A stretch of DNA of 64,000 bases from Siphonodentalium dalli (GCA_032622095.1 CP136068.1:8101314-8165313), one strand, 5' to 3'; counted from the first letter of the stretch, positions 11,936-26,032 are shown. The notes: a model not told the origin generated them from the letters alone. Translations and numbers: made by a program.

Positions 11936-12060
11936 CAGAGTTTCTTATGGGCTGGATCTTATTCTAGGGTTTAGGAGACGTGTGTAGACCACTCAATATC
12001 CCATCAGGTGTAGTGTGGAACACTTAGAAGTGGCAGTGGGTTAGATATATTAAAAGACAG

Positions 12061-12305
12061 TTAATTTTAATTTAATTTTAAATTATTTTTGAATTTTAGA
12101 AAAAGTTGAAGTTTTTTAAGTTTTTCATATTTTTTTAATTTATGAATTTTCATTTTTGTTTCTTTTTGATTTTTTTTAAGTTTTTTGAAATTTTTGAGTA
12201 TTTTGAAGTTTTTAAACTTTTTTGAAATTTTTTGAGATTTTTGAAGTTTTTGAAGTTTTTGAAATTTTTGAAATTTTTGAAGTTTTGAATTTTTTGAAGT
12301 TTTCA
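12061..12305 (+). repeat. T-rich low-complexity tract
   Basis: Irregular repeats of TTTTTGAAGTTTTTGAA and relatives. It creates an artificial Lys-rich open frame on the minus strand that should not be called a gene. Confidence 0.9.
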
Positions 12306-12432
12306 ATGCGAGTGTCACTTTAACATTATCCCACATTGTGCGCCATGTGTTACTTTAACATTCATCCATAGTGAGTGTCACTTTAATAATCATCCCCAGT
12401 GAGAGCCTAGTGTCCCTTTAACATTCAAGACT
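12306..12432 (+). repeat. ~35-bp minisatellite
   Basis: Four copies of a unit containing GTGTCACTTTAACATT start near 12310, 12347, 12374 and 12410, with variants such as GTGTTACTTTAACATT and GTGTCCCTTTAACATT. Confidence 0.75.
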
Positions 12433-14684
12433 GAAGCTACCCCACCGAGATCATCACGTGATATAAATGTAGATAATATACCATTCATATGGAGAAGTCT
12501 GGATATAACCAGCGGGTCATGTCCGGACATGTCCAACCGGTACAAATAGACCATGATGCAATGCGTGGGCGGAGAATATAGGTCAAACTGTCTAACACCA
12601 ACGGGAGTACTGCTGAGAATGTAGGTCGGATAGAGTTATCGTTCCTGAAATGACCCCAACTGGGGTGGGTATCATCAGCTGAGAATATTATCTGACTTAA
12701 AACCCACCCATTGAATTGTCATTGGAGCCAACTATCCATTTGGTCTGGTCCACAGCTCTGTCTTGATTACCTGAGTATACACCCACAGTTCAGCACGGAC
12801 AGTTATTGTTGTCAACGGCGAAAAGCCACACGTTTCAATTATTATTTAATTCGAATTATAGGACTCGCCAGTTGAGGGACGTTTCCTCCGAAGTTTGCCG
12901 TTGCGCTATGGATTCGGCCAGTGTATGTAAGTAGTATATTTCTATCCAATTGTATTTGTTAATTTTGGTTCTTTCTTGATTTAAAAATGGCCCATCCAAT
13001 TCGACATCAAATAAGTTAACACTCCGTAATACTTTATCAGGCAATAAAACATGAAAAATAATGGTCGTTATACATATGCATCACCAATACAGCACCACAA
13101 GAAACATCCAAAATAATGTGATCAGAATGATCATAAATAGATTATTTGAAAATTTCTCTTCAATTTTCATCGTTGGTTGGAAATGAAGTAAAAACGCTCT
13201 TTATAAAAAGTGATTTTTCGAATATTCTGGCGCCAAACAACACGAAACCCGTTAAAACGGTATCATTATTAAGAAGCTTGCATATAAATGGGTTTACTGA
13301 TTCTTTCTCATTGTTGTCTTGTGTAGAATACACAATAGAAGTATTATAGTTTCCAATCGTATGGGGTATCTTGAATTTCCAATTATTATCAGGAATACGA
13401 CTAGATGTACTAGTTTGAATTTTAATCTATAGTTTATACACAGGGACGTCGGCTAGACGTGACTCAGAGCAGTACGACGATTTAATTTCGCACACCCATC
13501 ATCTTCGGGATAAATGTTTCAAACTGAAAGGTATCATAACATTTCCAGTATTGGACAATTCTTACATGACATGGGCCATCCCCCGTTGTTAGCAAATTCC
13601 CAACAGTCCCATCGTACATGATTTCCAACTATTCCCCCATCACGATGACCTTACACATACCTTTAAGTATCACCCCAAAAGTTAATAAATGGTCAGTGCA
13701 CAAATGTATAACCTGTGTTATATTTTCTTCGAAACAGCATACAATCGCGCAAATAGTGCCTATATATCATTCAATATATATAGTTGATTAGTCATCGGCG
13801 TCGTAGCTAGAGGGCTCCGGTGATTTTCCGGCTGCATCCCGCCCCTTTTAACCAGGCCAAGCTCGCAATGTCGCGTAATTTCATTTGCTTTCCACCCTGT
13901 GGCTTGGAATTTCCAAACTGTACATATTGTGGGGAGGAATCATGAAACAATTTGAAATATGAGCACGAACACTGTATGATCGTAGCGTGTATATAAAAGT
14001 CTAACTCCGTGAAAACTCAGGCCTCGATATGTTATTTGTTTTAAATTTTTTTTAAAATCCGAACCTGACTTAAATCTGCAGTCATAGAATATATGTGTAT
14101 AGGTCTAACTATACACAGACAAATTCAGGCCGCCATTTTGTTTTAGTTTGATTTATTAGTAATTTGTAATTGATTAGCAGGTTTTGACTGGCCAACGATT
14201 AGTGAGGTGGGAGAACAATTAATTTATTTTATTTTACTGGCCTCAAGATTTCCAAACTGACATTAAGATTGGAAAATTCCCGTCGAACGTTTTGACCGAA
14301 TGTAGGAAATTCCCCGCTAATTACTAATTACCCCACCCCATATTTTCGCCCGAGTCCCTGTTACGACATACGTTGTATGTATAGTTTTATTCTATTTTCT
14401 GGACTCGTGACGGGAGTATACTATCTAATAATCCCTTGCGTACTCTTAAAGATTGCCCACGGGTATTCTTAAAAAAAGAATGACCATGGGCGTTGAATAA
14501 CACTCATGCGGTCAAATCACTTGATCAGTCTGCCGGATAAGAGCCGTGTCAGGACAAAGGGATAACACGCCGGTGGATTTTAATATAAAGGTATAGAACA
14601 CAAACGAGTTTATCCGCAAACATGCGAAATTAAGGTGCAATCTGAACGGAACCAGAAGACGGTAACCCCTTCATTTGTAACGAT
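12433..14684. other. gene-poor stretch
   Basis: Unique AT-rich sequence. The longest coherent frame is 12856-13044 on the minus strand (includes VNLFDVELDGPFLNQ), without homology I recognise. If the PAN exon at 14805-15054 belongs to an intact gene, its downstream exons should lie here or further left; I could not find a lectin exon. Confidence 0.5.
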
Positions 14685-16204
14685 GTCTAAAGTGTCATCT
14701 ATAATGTATTTCACTGTACTGTTGTTTTCTGCACTATTTATGTTTTTCTGTTTCACTTGTTAAAAGAAGTTTATGTTTTTGACGTATTTTAAGAATGTCC
14801 TTACCCTTATCGAAATCTCCACTCTCATCTGCTTGGAGGTAGCACGCGGTCTCATTGAAGGTGAAGGACACACATCCCGCGGTACTAAGACACTCTTTGC
14901 TGCACGCGATCCTTGACCTTGGGGATGTTGACGCGATGACGTTGGTTATCGTACCAAACCCCTTTCTCATGAATTTCGCCTCGACTATATCGCTGGATCC
15001 CGATGAAGAATCGGGAGAAAACCACCACAACAATATAAATCCACGAATATTCATGTCGTGTGCGTGCAGGTCAGAGAGACGTGTTCCCCTGATCAATCAA
15101 CGCTATAAATTTCAACAGTGGACTAATTATGACCGTGCCAATGTGTATGCGCTCGAGGACCAATCTGACCGACGCACTCTCCGATATCACAGGAACGAGA
15201 GCCTATGGCGTGCCGATAATGTCAATATCCAAAAACAGTAACCAACGTCACCCTGTTCTCGGTCGGATCAAAGATAAATGCTTTTGACTAAGAAAGGAGT
15301 TCCATTCAGAAACAAACTATTTGTTTCCAGTTATTTTTGGCCGCACAATGACCCATACCTTCCGCCAAGGCTGCTTGATCTTCCTGTCACCGGAAAATTA
15401 CGCCCCCGGTGCGTATGGTAGCAATATATAATCGATATACTCACCGGGCAGAGATCGACAACAATGAAGGAAGAATTTAAGGTCGATTTAGCGAATAATC
15501 GTGAAACTTTAAATTAATAAATGACCGCCTTATTCTGTATAGTGCATTTTAAAATCACAGATACCCTGGAGTGCCTACGTAGGTACTAGTCTTGTCCTGT
15601 GTGGAGTACACCGTAGACTATATTTCCCCATACCACAGTATACCATATATTTAACTGTTATACCGCCAAAGGTATGTTTGACCGATACAGAATGGAGCAT
15701 ACTCCTGCTCTGAGTGCTCTCGCATATATTTGAAGCACATTTACATACTTAAAATGATGCCTGTATGTCATGAGAATTTAATTAACCAGTACACTGCCAA
15801 CTGCTAGTTATCTCGTATTCTTTTGCACATAATTGAATGGGCGTCCGCAGTGAACTGTGAACGTGCTGACCAATGATCGGTGTAGTAAAAGTCGGCTCCA
15901 TAATTTATCGAACTACCGGTATGGTTCTAACTTCCATTCTGTTTGGAAACATGGCTTGGTCGAATTCCCAATTGATGTGCAGTAACATGTTTTGAAATAA
16001 CGCAATTGTACATTTGCCAAATTGAGGTTATGCATAATTAAAAGGCTCACTAAAATATGACAATTATTCAGGTTGGTAATCTACTAGTAGGTATTTGGTA
16101 TCTGTTGAAAACTGCTTGATTCATTCAATACTTAAAATATGTGATTTCATCGGAGACAAACATGCAGTACAGCCATTGACATACATGTATGTCGTAGCCT
16201 TAGA
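14685..16204. repeat. segmental duplication, copy 1 (PAN exon and upstream)
   Basis: Matches 26487-29521 once the insertions in copy 2 are removed. Shared landmarks include CACTGTACTGTTGTTTTCTG, the whole PAN exon, TTTGACTAAGAAAG with GTTCCATTCAGAAAC, GAATGGGCGTC and the border CATGTATGTCGTA. Copy 1 keeps the uninterrupted sequence GATTTCATCGGAGAC at 16143. Confidence 0.9.
14805..15054 (-). CDS. first exon of secreted PAN/apple-domain protein, copy 1
   Basis: Start chosen at 15054 because both paralogues share MNIRG(F/L)ILLWWF; copy 2 has no Met further upstream. The first ~20 residues form a signal peptide with an ILLWWF core. A PAN/apple-like segment follows: VEAKFMRKGFGTITN, then a cysteine pattern CSKECLSTAGC, VSFTFNETACYLQAD. 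The exon ends after GATAAGG at a donor GTAAGG, giving a 250-bp exon that ends in phase 1. PAN domains are usually protein- or sugar-binding extracellular modules. The following exons were not found, so this may be a complete gene start or an isolated duplicate. An N-x-T site (NET) could be glycosylated. Confidence 0.7.
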
Positions 16205-18230
16205 AATGTGAAGTCTGTGAGCTGAGCAACCCATCCAATATTGTCGTGATAATATGTTGTGACTAAAACGACGATACCCCCAATAAATGAAACGAATATA
16301 CAATGTGTTTGTGTTTACTTTTGGGGACATGACTTGAAGGTCTCTGTTCGGCGACAGTCTTCAAATTAAAACGTTAAACTGATCCGTTTAACCTATGAAG
16401 TGATTATGTCCATTAAATTTGCAACTCCAATCGTTTGAAATTTCCAATTGTCACCTCACAATTTCCAATTATGGACATTGCCAACCTAGCGTGGCGTAAT
16501 CTTATCAACCTTTGGAAATATTGAAACTATCCCCCACTATATTCCAACTGAAGGCCATGTCAATCTCAAAATATGAACGAAAGTAGCAAAATATATATTG
16601 GTACTTTCGATCAAATTTTTAGACTGCAATGGCCATTATTTGGGAATTAGTATATTTGTAGTGGCTGCAAAATCAAACAATGTCCATGTAATTTTGGAAC
16701 GATGTTTTCAAGCATGATTATTTCCGACATTTTCGGACGCGACGCTCCCTGTCGCCACGCCCTAACTATTGTTGATCAAGGTCAGATGTTTGACGCGCCG
16801 TGATGTAATCTATATCATATATAGTAAACGTTCGAGTACCATTTTTTTATTTTGTTCATGGTTGACAGTAATTCATGACTGCATATGATTTATGGTGGGA
16901 GGTTTGATTAAATTCAGATAGATCAATATTTATTTAGGACCAAGAGTCGTTTACTAATTACTTAAATGACAAGCCTGCTGATTTTTCCCAAGTTTATGAT
17001 TTTACTCGATGGGTAAACGTTAAAACGTCCAAACATGTCATTTAAAAATCGATAACATGTCAAAAACTATGGTGTGTAATAGAAAACTTAATCAGATTTC
17101 GCGAAGCGAAATCTGAAAGTTTTCATGACGGTAACGCGCATGAGATCCGTATACCTATGAAGCTGTATTATTGTGTTCTATATATAGTTCACGTTACCTG
17201 AGAATAGTATCAGAGCACGCGCTTAACGTAACGTAAAGTGGCGCTCTCTTAAATGAAATGCGCAATAAAAACGATTTTCCTATTGGTCACAATGTCTATC
17301 TTAACCAATCAGATTTGACGTTGCATAGACATTACAGTTGCTAAGCCTTGTAGTTCAAATACAGAACTCACCACCTCGGCGTTAGTATTTCCACAAATTA
17401 CCTATTATCACACAACAAAAGGATGAGATGAAAACTATATACATAGAAGGTGAGTGATCTAAATAAAAAATTGTATTTCATATATTGTTTCGGACCGAAA
17501 AATGTCATCAAAACACTTCTTTTACTGTGATTTGAGACTTCCGTTGTTTGAGTCTGACTTCAAGTTCAAGTTGGTCAAGTTTGTGTTTGAAACTGACAGT
17601 TTCAAACTCTGAGTCTTTGTTATTGCCGTTCATGTTTCAATGAATGATTAACTGAAAGTTTACTTGGCAAGATAACTAGATCATAGGTGCCATCAACTGA
17701 ATGAATTTAATCGCAAAAATGCGTCTAATTTATCAATTCTCAGCAGTCTATGTTCCAACTCCAAAGCTTAACAACAGTTGTCATTAGCGAAGGCCGGAAA
17801 AAATAATCAAAACACATTTCCGGTTATTCCAACAAGGTGAAGGACAAGGTCGGGACAATTCTCAAAACAAAAATTAAAATCCTTGAAATTGAAATGAAAT
17901 TAGGCTTCATCTGGGACGTGAGGAATTATTCTGACTTCGTCTTTTCAACGTGGATTTAGCGGGCGTTAGTTCAAAATTATCTGATTCTAATTAATGGCCA
18001 GATTTCCGGTGAATACCGTGAATCGTGATCACATTTACCAGTTTACACTACTCACTTGTCACAACGTGAATTCAACTTCAAGGATTGTACTATTTGTATA
18101 TACATTCCGCTTTGTTTAATTTGAATGTGAATACTACTAGTGCTAGTTTTGTGAAAGTAACATAAATAGGATACATAATTTCATAAATACACGGAACGAC
18201 ATATCAACACAAGTAACTTAGTAAGAAGAT
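16205..18230. other. intergenic stretch, no gene seen
   Basis: AT-rich sequence with a perfect hairpin at 17082-17126. I see no coding frame with family resemblance. Confidence 0.5.
17082..17126. repeat. short perfect hairpin
   Basis: GAAAACTTAATCAGATTTCG pairs with CGAAATCTGAAAGTTTTC around a GAA turn. It may be a small foldback element or a bidirectional terminator-like hairpin; no evidence decides. Confidence 0.8.
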
Positions 18231-18249
18231 GTAAGATGGATGCTGATTG

Positions 18250-19600
18250 TTTATGTCTAGATCATGCCATGATTCATGAATCTCTACTAAAGCTAGAATG
18301 CCGTAGAGATCATATTCCAGAAGTATTTTTAAGTTTTGACAGGGAACCTTATAAAGTAACGCGGGTTATGTACTTCTTTGTTCATACCTGTTGCTTAATG
18401 ATTTATTCATCGGTAAGTGAAGTTCCCAGCTCGAGATTATATTATTTACATGACTTTTGAGACCCGATTCCGCGATAAATATTTATTTTATTCCCCGTCA
18501 CGAAAATTATTGTCGTAAGGCCAAAGTAAAAAGTTACTATGTTTCCGTACATCGACCGACCCTAAAAATAACCTGCCGACCCTAAACTTTTTATTTATAT
18601 TTTGAGAAAAAGTCAAACTTTTCAAATATTTACTGTTTTTTTACCACTAATCCTCATAAATATTGATGACCTTTAGTGTGCAAAACACATGGTTTCTAAC
18701 ATATCCCTGTGAAAAGTGACCATGAATTGACGGCTGTCTCAAAGGCCACAGGTGTGTGATGGGTTGTGGATTGATGAGCATACATTTTGCAATTTTAATT
18801 TCCTGAGAGTGTATCTCAGACTATCTCCTGCCTGCTTTTACGGTGCTTTATGTGTTATGGAACACTATCAACAGACATGGTGGGTGTATATATACATGTA
18901 TAGAGGTTTAATATAATAATATCACCACATATGTTAGGGGTATAGCTACTGTCTCCAAAAACCATTCATGCTCGGTGGACGTACTGGCTACCCCCATACA
19001 ATGAGATGTAGTCGTCACAATACAAGTACAGTACAGTATATATAATGGTGATATTATTGGTAAAATTATTATAAAAAGTTAAGTGACATCAATTTCCTAC
19101 CAAGTTTATAGCCAAATTTATGAAAATGTGATTTTTTTGATCAACCTTAATGTATATTTCCAGTTTCCACTGTGTTGATCAAGTAACACTTTCCCCACAA
19201 CACGGGTTGGCATATTATGTCACTTCGGTCGATGTAGTTCAATATGTCTGCAGCTGGATAAAAAATATCGAAATAAAATTAAAAACAAAAATTTCCCTAC
19301 CTACCTACCCTAATTTGTTCGCTCCGTTACCGGAAACATACAATCTTTTTTCTTTGGCCTAAGCAACATAACGCGAAAGCAATTCTGTAATATCGAGCTG
19401 GGAACTTCACGTACCGATGAATAAATCATTAAGCCACAGGTACATATATGAACAAAGAAGTGCATTCCCCATGTTATTTTTTTTTACTTTATAAGGTTCC
19501 CTGTCAAAACTTAAAAAAAGTTCCCGGGTTTTGTACAGGTGGAATATGATCTCTACGGGCGTCAGCTTTAGTAGAGATTCATGGCATGATCTAGTTTATG
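18250..19600. mobile_element. inverted-repeat element with ~215-bp arms
   Basis: Left arm 18250-18452 and right arm 19388-19600 are inverted copies, about 80% alike. Shared words are CTAGATCATGCCATGA, TTGACAGGGAACCTTATAAA, CTTAATGATTTATTCATCGG and GAAGTTCCCAGCTCGA. About 930 bp of unique sequence lie between. The right arm carries an A/T-run expansion and small insertions. It could be a decayed foldback transposon; the outer ends are too diverged to define a target duplication. Confidence 0.7.
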
Positions 19601-19609
19601 TCATGATGA

Positions 19610-21975
19610 CATGTAAATCCTACCACACAGTGGCGCTCACTATTTGTGGAACTTTGGGCAAATTGCATGCTGCTTCGGGGAAGGTTGTGCAAACTTACTG
19701 TAATTTCTACATTTCAGTCCGTTTATACCTATAATTCAAGTTATTTGAAATGTGTTTTGCTGCGTACATGCAATGCATATTCTGAACTGATAGTGTGCCC
19801 TTTTTTTGGAACTTCTCCGGGTACCAAATTCATTTGTTACAGAGTGTGTATTTTAGCTTAGGCATGGAATATGATGCTATTATAAATGAGAAACAAAATT
19901 ATCATTATACGAGGTCACCATTCGTCACTGCGTGCTGAAATTTCAATAATTTTTCCAAGTCTAAAAGACTAAATTGAATCGCGATATGCATATAATATCA
20001 TATCATTAGCACCAATAGTGCTATCAATTACCAATCACTGTAGCAGAAGTGTACATGCAATATCCAGTTCATTGAATGAATCATGAGTATAGCCTGGTTG
20101 AAATACTACTGTGCGGCGAGTCACACTCGTCTTCGGGATATTGAGGCAATGTATGAGTGGTGTTATGAACGGTTTGTATTGTGAATGGGTTAAATTATCT
20201 GCTCGTAAACCCTCACAGTAGACAATTTTATACCAGGTTCTATTCAGTATTCAGAAATAGCTTGAAATGGAAATTTGCATGGTACATATTTTGTTAAGAT
20301 TTTTTGGTCAAAGGTGGTAGCCGGATATTTGGTTTAAATAACCATCAGTGGCAGTGCTTTGGTTTGTTTTGTCCATCAGTCTGTCTGGATCACTTTATTT
20401 TTTAATTTTACAAACATATATCAGAGTTAATAAATGGCTGATATATAGAGTCCTGACGAATCTTCCAAAATGAAGACTTAGCCCACCAGATGTACACATG
20501 TACAATGAACCTAAATGCCTGACTTAAATAACTAATAGTTGTATTAAATGCTATTTCTAAATCATGTATATGAACCCCATGGTATGTAAACAAAGAGTAT
20601 GTAAATAGTATGAGATAACCCAAACACTAATCGCCAGATATACCCCATGCATTAAGTGAACTTTGGTTAGAAATTCCACCAAATTGTTTATAACGTATCA
20701 GTATAGCGCTAGCTAACCCTCACCTTTCAATATTTCGGTGTTGAATGAGTCACTGCGAATAAGTCTCCTAAACACATTTCCTCGGTGTTGAGTGTTGTTC
20801 TTATTGCTCACTCTCTATGTGCTGTATATAAACAAACGCTCGACTCACATAATGTGTGTTTTGAGGATAATATGGCATTCATACTATCATAGTATTATAC
20901 TATTATAGTATAATATTAGTATATTCTTTACAACATACAGGGTCAGGGTATTATAATTTAGTAACTGGTATTCCTAAATTATAACCTATAACGAAGGCCA
21001 TCCATGTCCTTAACCAATAAGGTCCAAATGATATGTATGCTTTCAGTAACAGTGCGTGGAACATACATTCAATTGTTATATACCGGTACAAGTCAGTGAA
21101 ATATAAATACACGGCACCATTGAAACCGGATTTAAACCGGCACATGCGACTTGAGAATATACTTCAAAGTATCAACCTGTGCGGGTACAATTATTATTCA
21201 TCCAATCTAATTATATATTTACATATCATGGCCTTGGATGGAGTAAGTTTTCGAATAACGTAGTACGTTCTTATCATATTATACTACTTAAAGCGTGTTA
21301 ATGTTTCGTATTTATTTTCAACCTACATATACTTTATATCGGCCTAAATATTGGTATGATAATTGAAACATTTTGTTGCCTGCATACACGTTCTGGAGAA
21401 AACAGCTTCGTCGTTAGAGAAATATAAATACAAAGACAAATGTCCGGATAGTGATTGATCATTTTGCATTAAGATAAGATTCACAATTAAAATTAATGTT
21501 ATCGAACTAAACTAAAAACGGTAACGCTTCTTGCATGGGATATGGTCAGATATGAACAAAACGAGGTAAGCGGCAAGAGCCATATATGGCATTTAGATTA
21601 TTGAGTTGCAGCTAAATTGACACCATTTATAAAAGTGGTGGAGTCGCTTGCGCTATATTACACATTCACGTGCTATACAAATTGTCGACCCTATAGGCCT
21701 GTATGATCCAGATTAAACGCGTAGGTTGCTGATCAAGTATCAACAGGGTATATACTTCCCAACTTACAGTACAGCATACTACAATTGAAAGCAAATTAAC
21801 AATATCCATCCAAATTAAAAGAGTTAATGATTCCTCAATATGGTCAAATATGAACAGACCGATGAGGCTAATGATCGACACCAAGGCCACGCATGAAATT
21901 GTTGAGTGACAGCTGCATTAGCGAGATGCAGTCATGCTTGTACACGCGGTGTAATCACGTTCATTGCTGATGCTT
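19610..21975. other. intergenic stretch, no gene seen
   Basis: Only short open frames without resemblance to known families; a small TA-rich palindrome (CTATTATAGTATAATATTAG) lies near 20898. Confidence 0.5.
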
Positions 21976-21980
21976 TCTAG

Positions 21981-23127
21981 GGACCTGCGAATATTCGAGA
22001 TTCGACTCGATGTCGATATCGGGCACCTGATTCGTGATCGACACCGAATCGGTCCGCTCATTCGGATATTTTCGAATCAGTGTTATTTCGGTGTTGTCTC
22101 ATTTTTTGTTCGTCTAAATAACACATGCCAAATGACCTGAGCTCACAAAAATTGAAGCACAACGTTGCCAAATTAGCCAAAGTATGTAATTTTGAATGTA
22201 TTCTGTTCAGAATAGACGTGCTTATGCAAAGTATGTGCTTCGATCGCAACCCGTGATGCTGATCAATCGCCGCATATATTTGTAATCTGTATTGACACTA
22301 TGTAAATTATCTACACGGTGCGTGATCGCTAGATGTGGAACTCAATTGATTACCTTATGTTTAGAACTTCATATATCCAATTCAGATTATATGAATAAAA
22401 TTCAATTTCAGCCGCCTTTATGAGCGACAAAACATAGATTGGAATTAACAGAAACGGTGAGCAACCTTAGAACAATCAGTCTGTTACGTTTTCAAATGAC
22501 GTCATCGTGTGCGACCAGTTATCTGCGACAAATTCGTATAAATTTCCTACTTTCAGTTTCTGTTTCCCGAGAAATCGAGCGTGTTGCACCAAGTTTCGAT
22601 CCGTTTAATCTTGTTAATAAAATTTAACACTGGAACCCCCTCCGTGAAGACAACTACTATGACTAATTATGTGATGTAGGTGTTTGATCTATTGTGGGGT
22701 GAACAGTTTAACAGATAACAACCATTGGTATCGGACTACAACACTCATATAGCCAAATAGTGTACCCATGTCAAATATGTATTATCTTTATTAAATAATG
22801 TAGACAAGTGACTTCCATTCCATGGGGTTTGTGATACGTTGATGCAACATATCAAACCCCCCCATGAGACTGAGAGTGACTTGCCAATGTCATGATTTTT
22901 CCTAAACAAAAACACAAGTTCCAACAGATGTTTAAGGAGATTAGCATTGCTATATAGTATCTAGTGAATTTTGCAGTTTTTTGTCATGATACACTTAAAG
23001 ACACAATGGTAGACAATGTCAATCACTAGCTGATTCGATTCAAGATTTGATTCGATATCGATATCAGGAAGGAGATTCGATATCGAAATTCGATTCGATG
23101 CTAAATCCCCGATTCGCAGATCCCTAC
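21981..23127. mobile_element. hAT-like non-autonomous TIR element
   Basis: The left end TAGGGACCTGCGAATATTCG and the right end (reverse complement TAGGGATCTGCGAATC) form imperfect terminal inverted repeats. Both continue inward into purine-rich GATTCGA/GATATCGA motifs, typical of hAT-superfamily ends. The ~1.1 kb interior shows no transposase. Flanking 8-mers (ATGCTTTC left, CATGTTTC right) are only partly alike, so a target duplication is not convincing. Confidence 0.6.
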
Positions 23128-24395
23128 ATGTTTCCTGTGAAAGTTACTTGCTGGATGCAACTATACACACATGATATGTCAGTTCTCCGTCATTTGAACT
23201 TAGATTCGAATGCCAGGCTGTTAGCCAATGGTAATGATTAGGGGACAGTCTCTGGCAGAGAAACGTTACATTTGCGATCAGTATATATTGGCTAAAAATT
23301 GCGCCAATCGTATCATGGTATATGGCGGTATGTTTTAGTGACCACACTATATATAAATATAGTGCGTAGGAAAAACTCAGAAAATTCTTAATGAAGGTAT
23401 ATAATTATTTGAAAGTAGGCTCTTGAATGGGTAGCCCGTTTTGAAACGTCTGAGACTATACTTAATTTAAGAGTACATTTCTAAGTTATCTATCTTGTTG
23501 GATTATAGCGATCACGTGTCGATATGCAAAGATATTTTAAGTACGTAATTAAGTAACGCAGTTTTGTTACAAAGCAGTTTGTAAGTCCTGTATACCTAGG
23601 CATCATGGGATTTGCTAGTATGTGTTGGTGCTTCATTAATTACCGTTCATATGTAGAATATGTAGAATTCCATTTACAATGCTGCTATGAATCGTACCAT
23701 TCCTGGCTACTTTCTTTTTATTCCGACCTGGACTATTTTACATCATCTGATCAATCGATCAATCTATGTTGTGATTATTATGCAATATTATATCTCACGT
23801 GACTTTCTCGCATTCTGATTGGCTGCACACTGCTATACTATTTTACGATATTACACCAGTAGGATTCCTACATGCCTACTATTCCTTTTCTATTTATAGT
23901 AACAAACTCATTTCGCGAAATCGTGCTGCCGCCTGAAGATACGGTCAATCTTAAACTACACCTTGTGCGATATTTGTTGCAATATCGGTATATCATTAGA
24001 TCTATTGATGAATTGCAATGATCTTACAAATGTCTGATGATATAAAGCCAATGTATTTAATAGTTTGTCCGTTTAGTTGGAAAGCGGCCAGTCCTAATTT
24101 TTCAATGCCAGACGTTATTTATAATTTCCTTTTCCGGTTAATCGAAGTTAACAAGTTGACTTCTAAAATTTCGCCAAAATGTCTTTGCTAATGACGTATT
24201 TATAGAAATTAATGTAGGAATCATGAAGAGATGCTGTTAGATGTAACTAATAACATAGTTATGCTCCCCTGCCATTGTCAAAATATTGCCGTAAATTGTA
24301 AAATCTGAGACCGATTTCCAAAATTCAAGGTAAATAAAAATGTGACAAAATCAGACTCATAAATTGTGTGAGAATTGGCACAAATGTTCGATATA

Positions 24396-24551
24396 ATATA
24401 ATATATAATGAATATCTTGTCGTTGACTATGCCAAAATAGTTGTCCTCGAGGAGGAATAGTCCACTCGCCTGCGGCTCGTGAACTATTCCTCCTCGAGGA
24501 CCACTATTTTGGCATAGTCAACTCCAAGCCATTCATTATCTATATAATATT
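24396..24551. mobile_element. foldback MITE, ~155 bp
   Basis: Nearly the whole element is a hairpin: TTGACTATGCCAAAATAGT and CCTCGAGGAGGAATAGT on the left pair with ACTATTCCTCCTCGAGG and CCACTATTTTGGCATAGTCA on the right. Outer halves (ATAATGAATATCTTG against CCATTCATTAT) continue the pairing with mismatches. It lies in TA-rich flanks. Confidence 0.8.
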
Positions 24552-24615
24552 ACATTTATTTATTTATTGTCGCAGTCCAGACAGGAATGCTGCACGTGGA
24601 CTTCATTCCGATGGG

Positions 24616-24712
24616 CTGTTCAAGTTGATCATCATCACTATCAGCATAATCATCACATTGTCGTCTGCCATCGTCATCATTATTATCACTATCATCGTCG
24701 TCTACTTATTAC
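24616..24712 (+). repeat. (ATC/ATT)n trinucleotide-rich tract
   Basis: Irregular ATC, ATT and GTC triplets. They create hydrophobic Ile-rich frames on one strand and Asp-rich frames on the other, both artefacts of the repeat. Confidence 0.85.
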
Positions 24713-26032
24713 AATACACCCAGATTAGTTGTTCGGAGTTATATATATCCATATTAAAACTGATGCTCAGCTTTCAAAAAATCCTCATTTCAGCGAGATG
24801 GAGAGTTGCTTGTAATTTATTAAAATATTTCCATGTTATTCGAAGAGGTGCTTTAATTCAAGCTCCAGATTTAAGTCAATTATATATCAGAAATTAAAAC
24901 AAGTGCTTCCATATCTCATTTAATTTCTTCCTCACATATTTGGAAGGGGTATCCAGCGTCCCAGACAAGGCTCCATGATGTCATAAATATTATTCGCATT
25001 TTATCAAAACATTATATTTGCGACAGTTTACATTGCATATTAAACCTACATATGGTTTCAGGTAGTGCTATTACTTTCATATGAGGGAATATGTGTTTGT
25101 GATGCAAAAACTGACATGTCTGTCGTCGCGCACCTGACTCAATATTATGATTCTAGTAGACATGATGTTTATATTGTCTTAATAAACCACATCGCACCAA
25201 TGAGTTTATGTCCATATAAAACACTGAGATGCATTCGTTCCATTGATAGATATCCATTAAGTTAGGCAGTACGTTTTGGACAGTCTGGGTAAATGCCATT
25301 TTAAACTTCAACGTGCAATTTTGCATTGGCCATACCATACAATCATGCACAAAGGAATATGTGAATTATAAGTGTCCACAATACGAATTGGTCGAAAGCT
25401 GTATAATAAAAGATTTTAAATTTATTAAGCCCATGCTTTACGTTAATCAACGCACGTATACATCACGTACAACGTTTACAATTTACCGTTGTCATCTGCG
25501 CCAATACCACCTCAAAATTTGGCAGCACGATTAGTGGAATACTAGTATGAGTAAATAACAATATCTACTAAATAATGTTTCAAAGTAAGTTGTTCTCAGT
25601 ATGCTATCAAAATGACCAGGGTTTGTCGATTTGGATCAACCGATTTGAATCTTTGAAATAATGATAACAAATTCAAGAACTGGAACAACTAAGGAGGTTT
25701 TTGTAAGTATGCATGCAGAGTATGAAGAAAAGTACAAACTTGGATTATATATATTAAATTGTACAGTAGTTTTCAGCCCTGTATAAACTACTATACAGGC
25801 ACACTGCTTGGTACCGTATTACTGCACGAGCAATGTTGAAAATCTGAATCTGTAATCGTAACAACGAATATGAAAAAACGACAACGTATATAAAGAACAC
25901 AACTTCTAGTGACATAGAACCCTATTCGTAATCATTATGTGTTGTCTTTCGAAATGCGAAAGGTGTCTATTGTATTTACTGCGTCAATAATCTTATGACA
26001 ACTGCTTGTTAGTAATTTGTAATTCGTAGTAG

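Noticed and set aside
12067-12336. 89-residue Lys-rich minus-strand frame
   Set aside because: It is a translation of a T-rich low-complexity tract.
14855-15241. 128-residue plus-strand frame opposite the PAN exon, also open in the paralogue (26657-27043)
   Set aside because: It is the antisense of the PAN exon; shared openness follows from the duplication and from constraint on the sense strand. No domain is seen in it.
21986-22050. Possible 8-bp target duplication at the 21981-23127 element
   Set aside because: Flanking 8-mers ATGCTTTC and CATGTTTC do not align position by position.
24625-24897. Ile-rich membrane-like frame
   Set aside because: The hydrophobic part is an (ATC/ATT)n tract; the rest has no family resemblance.
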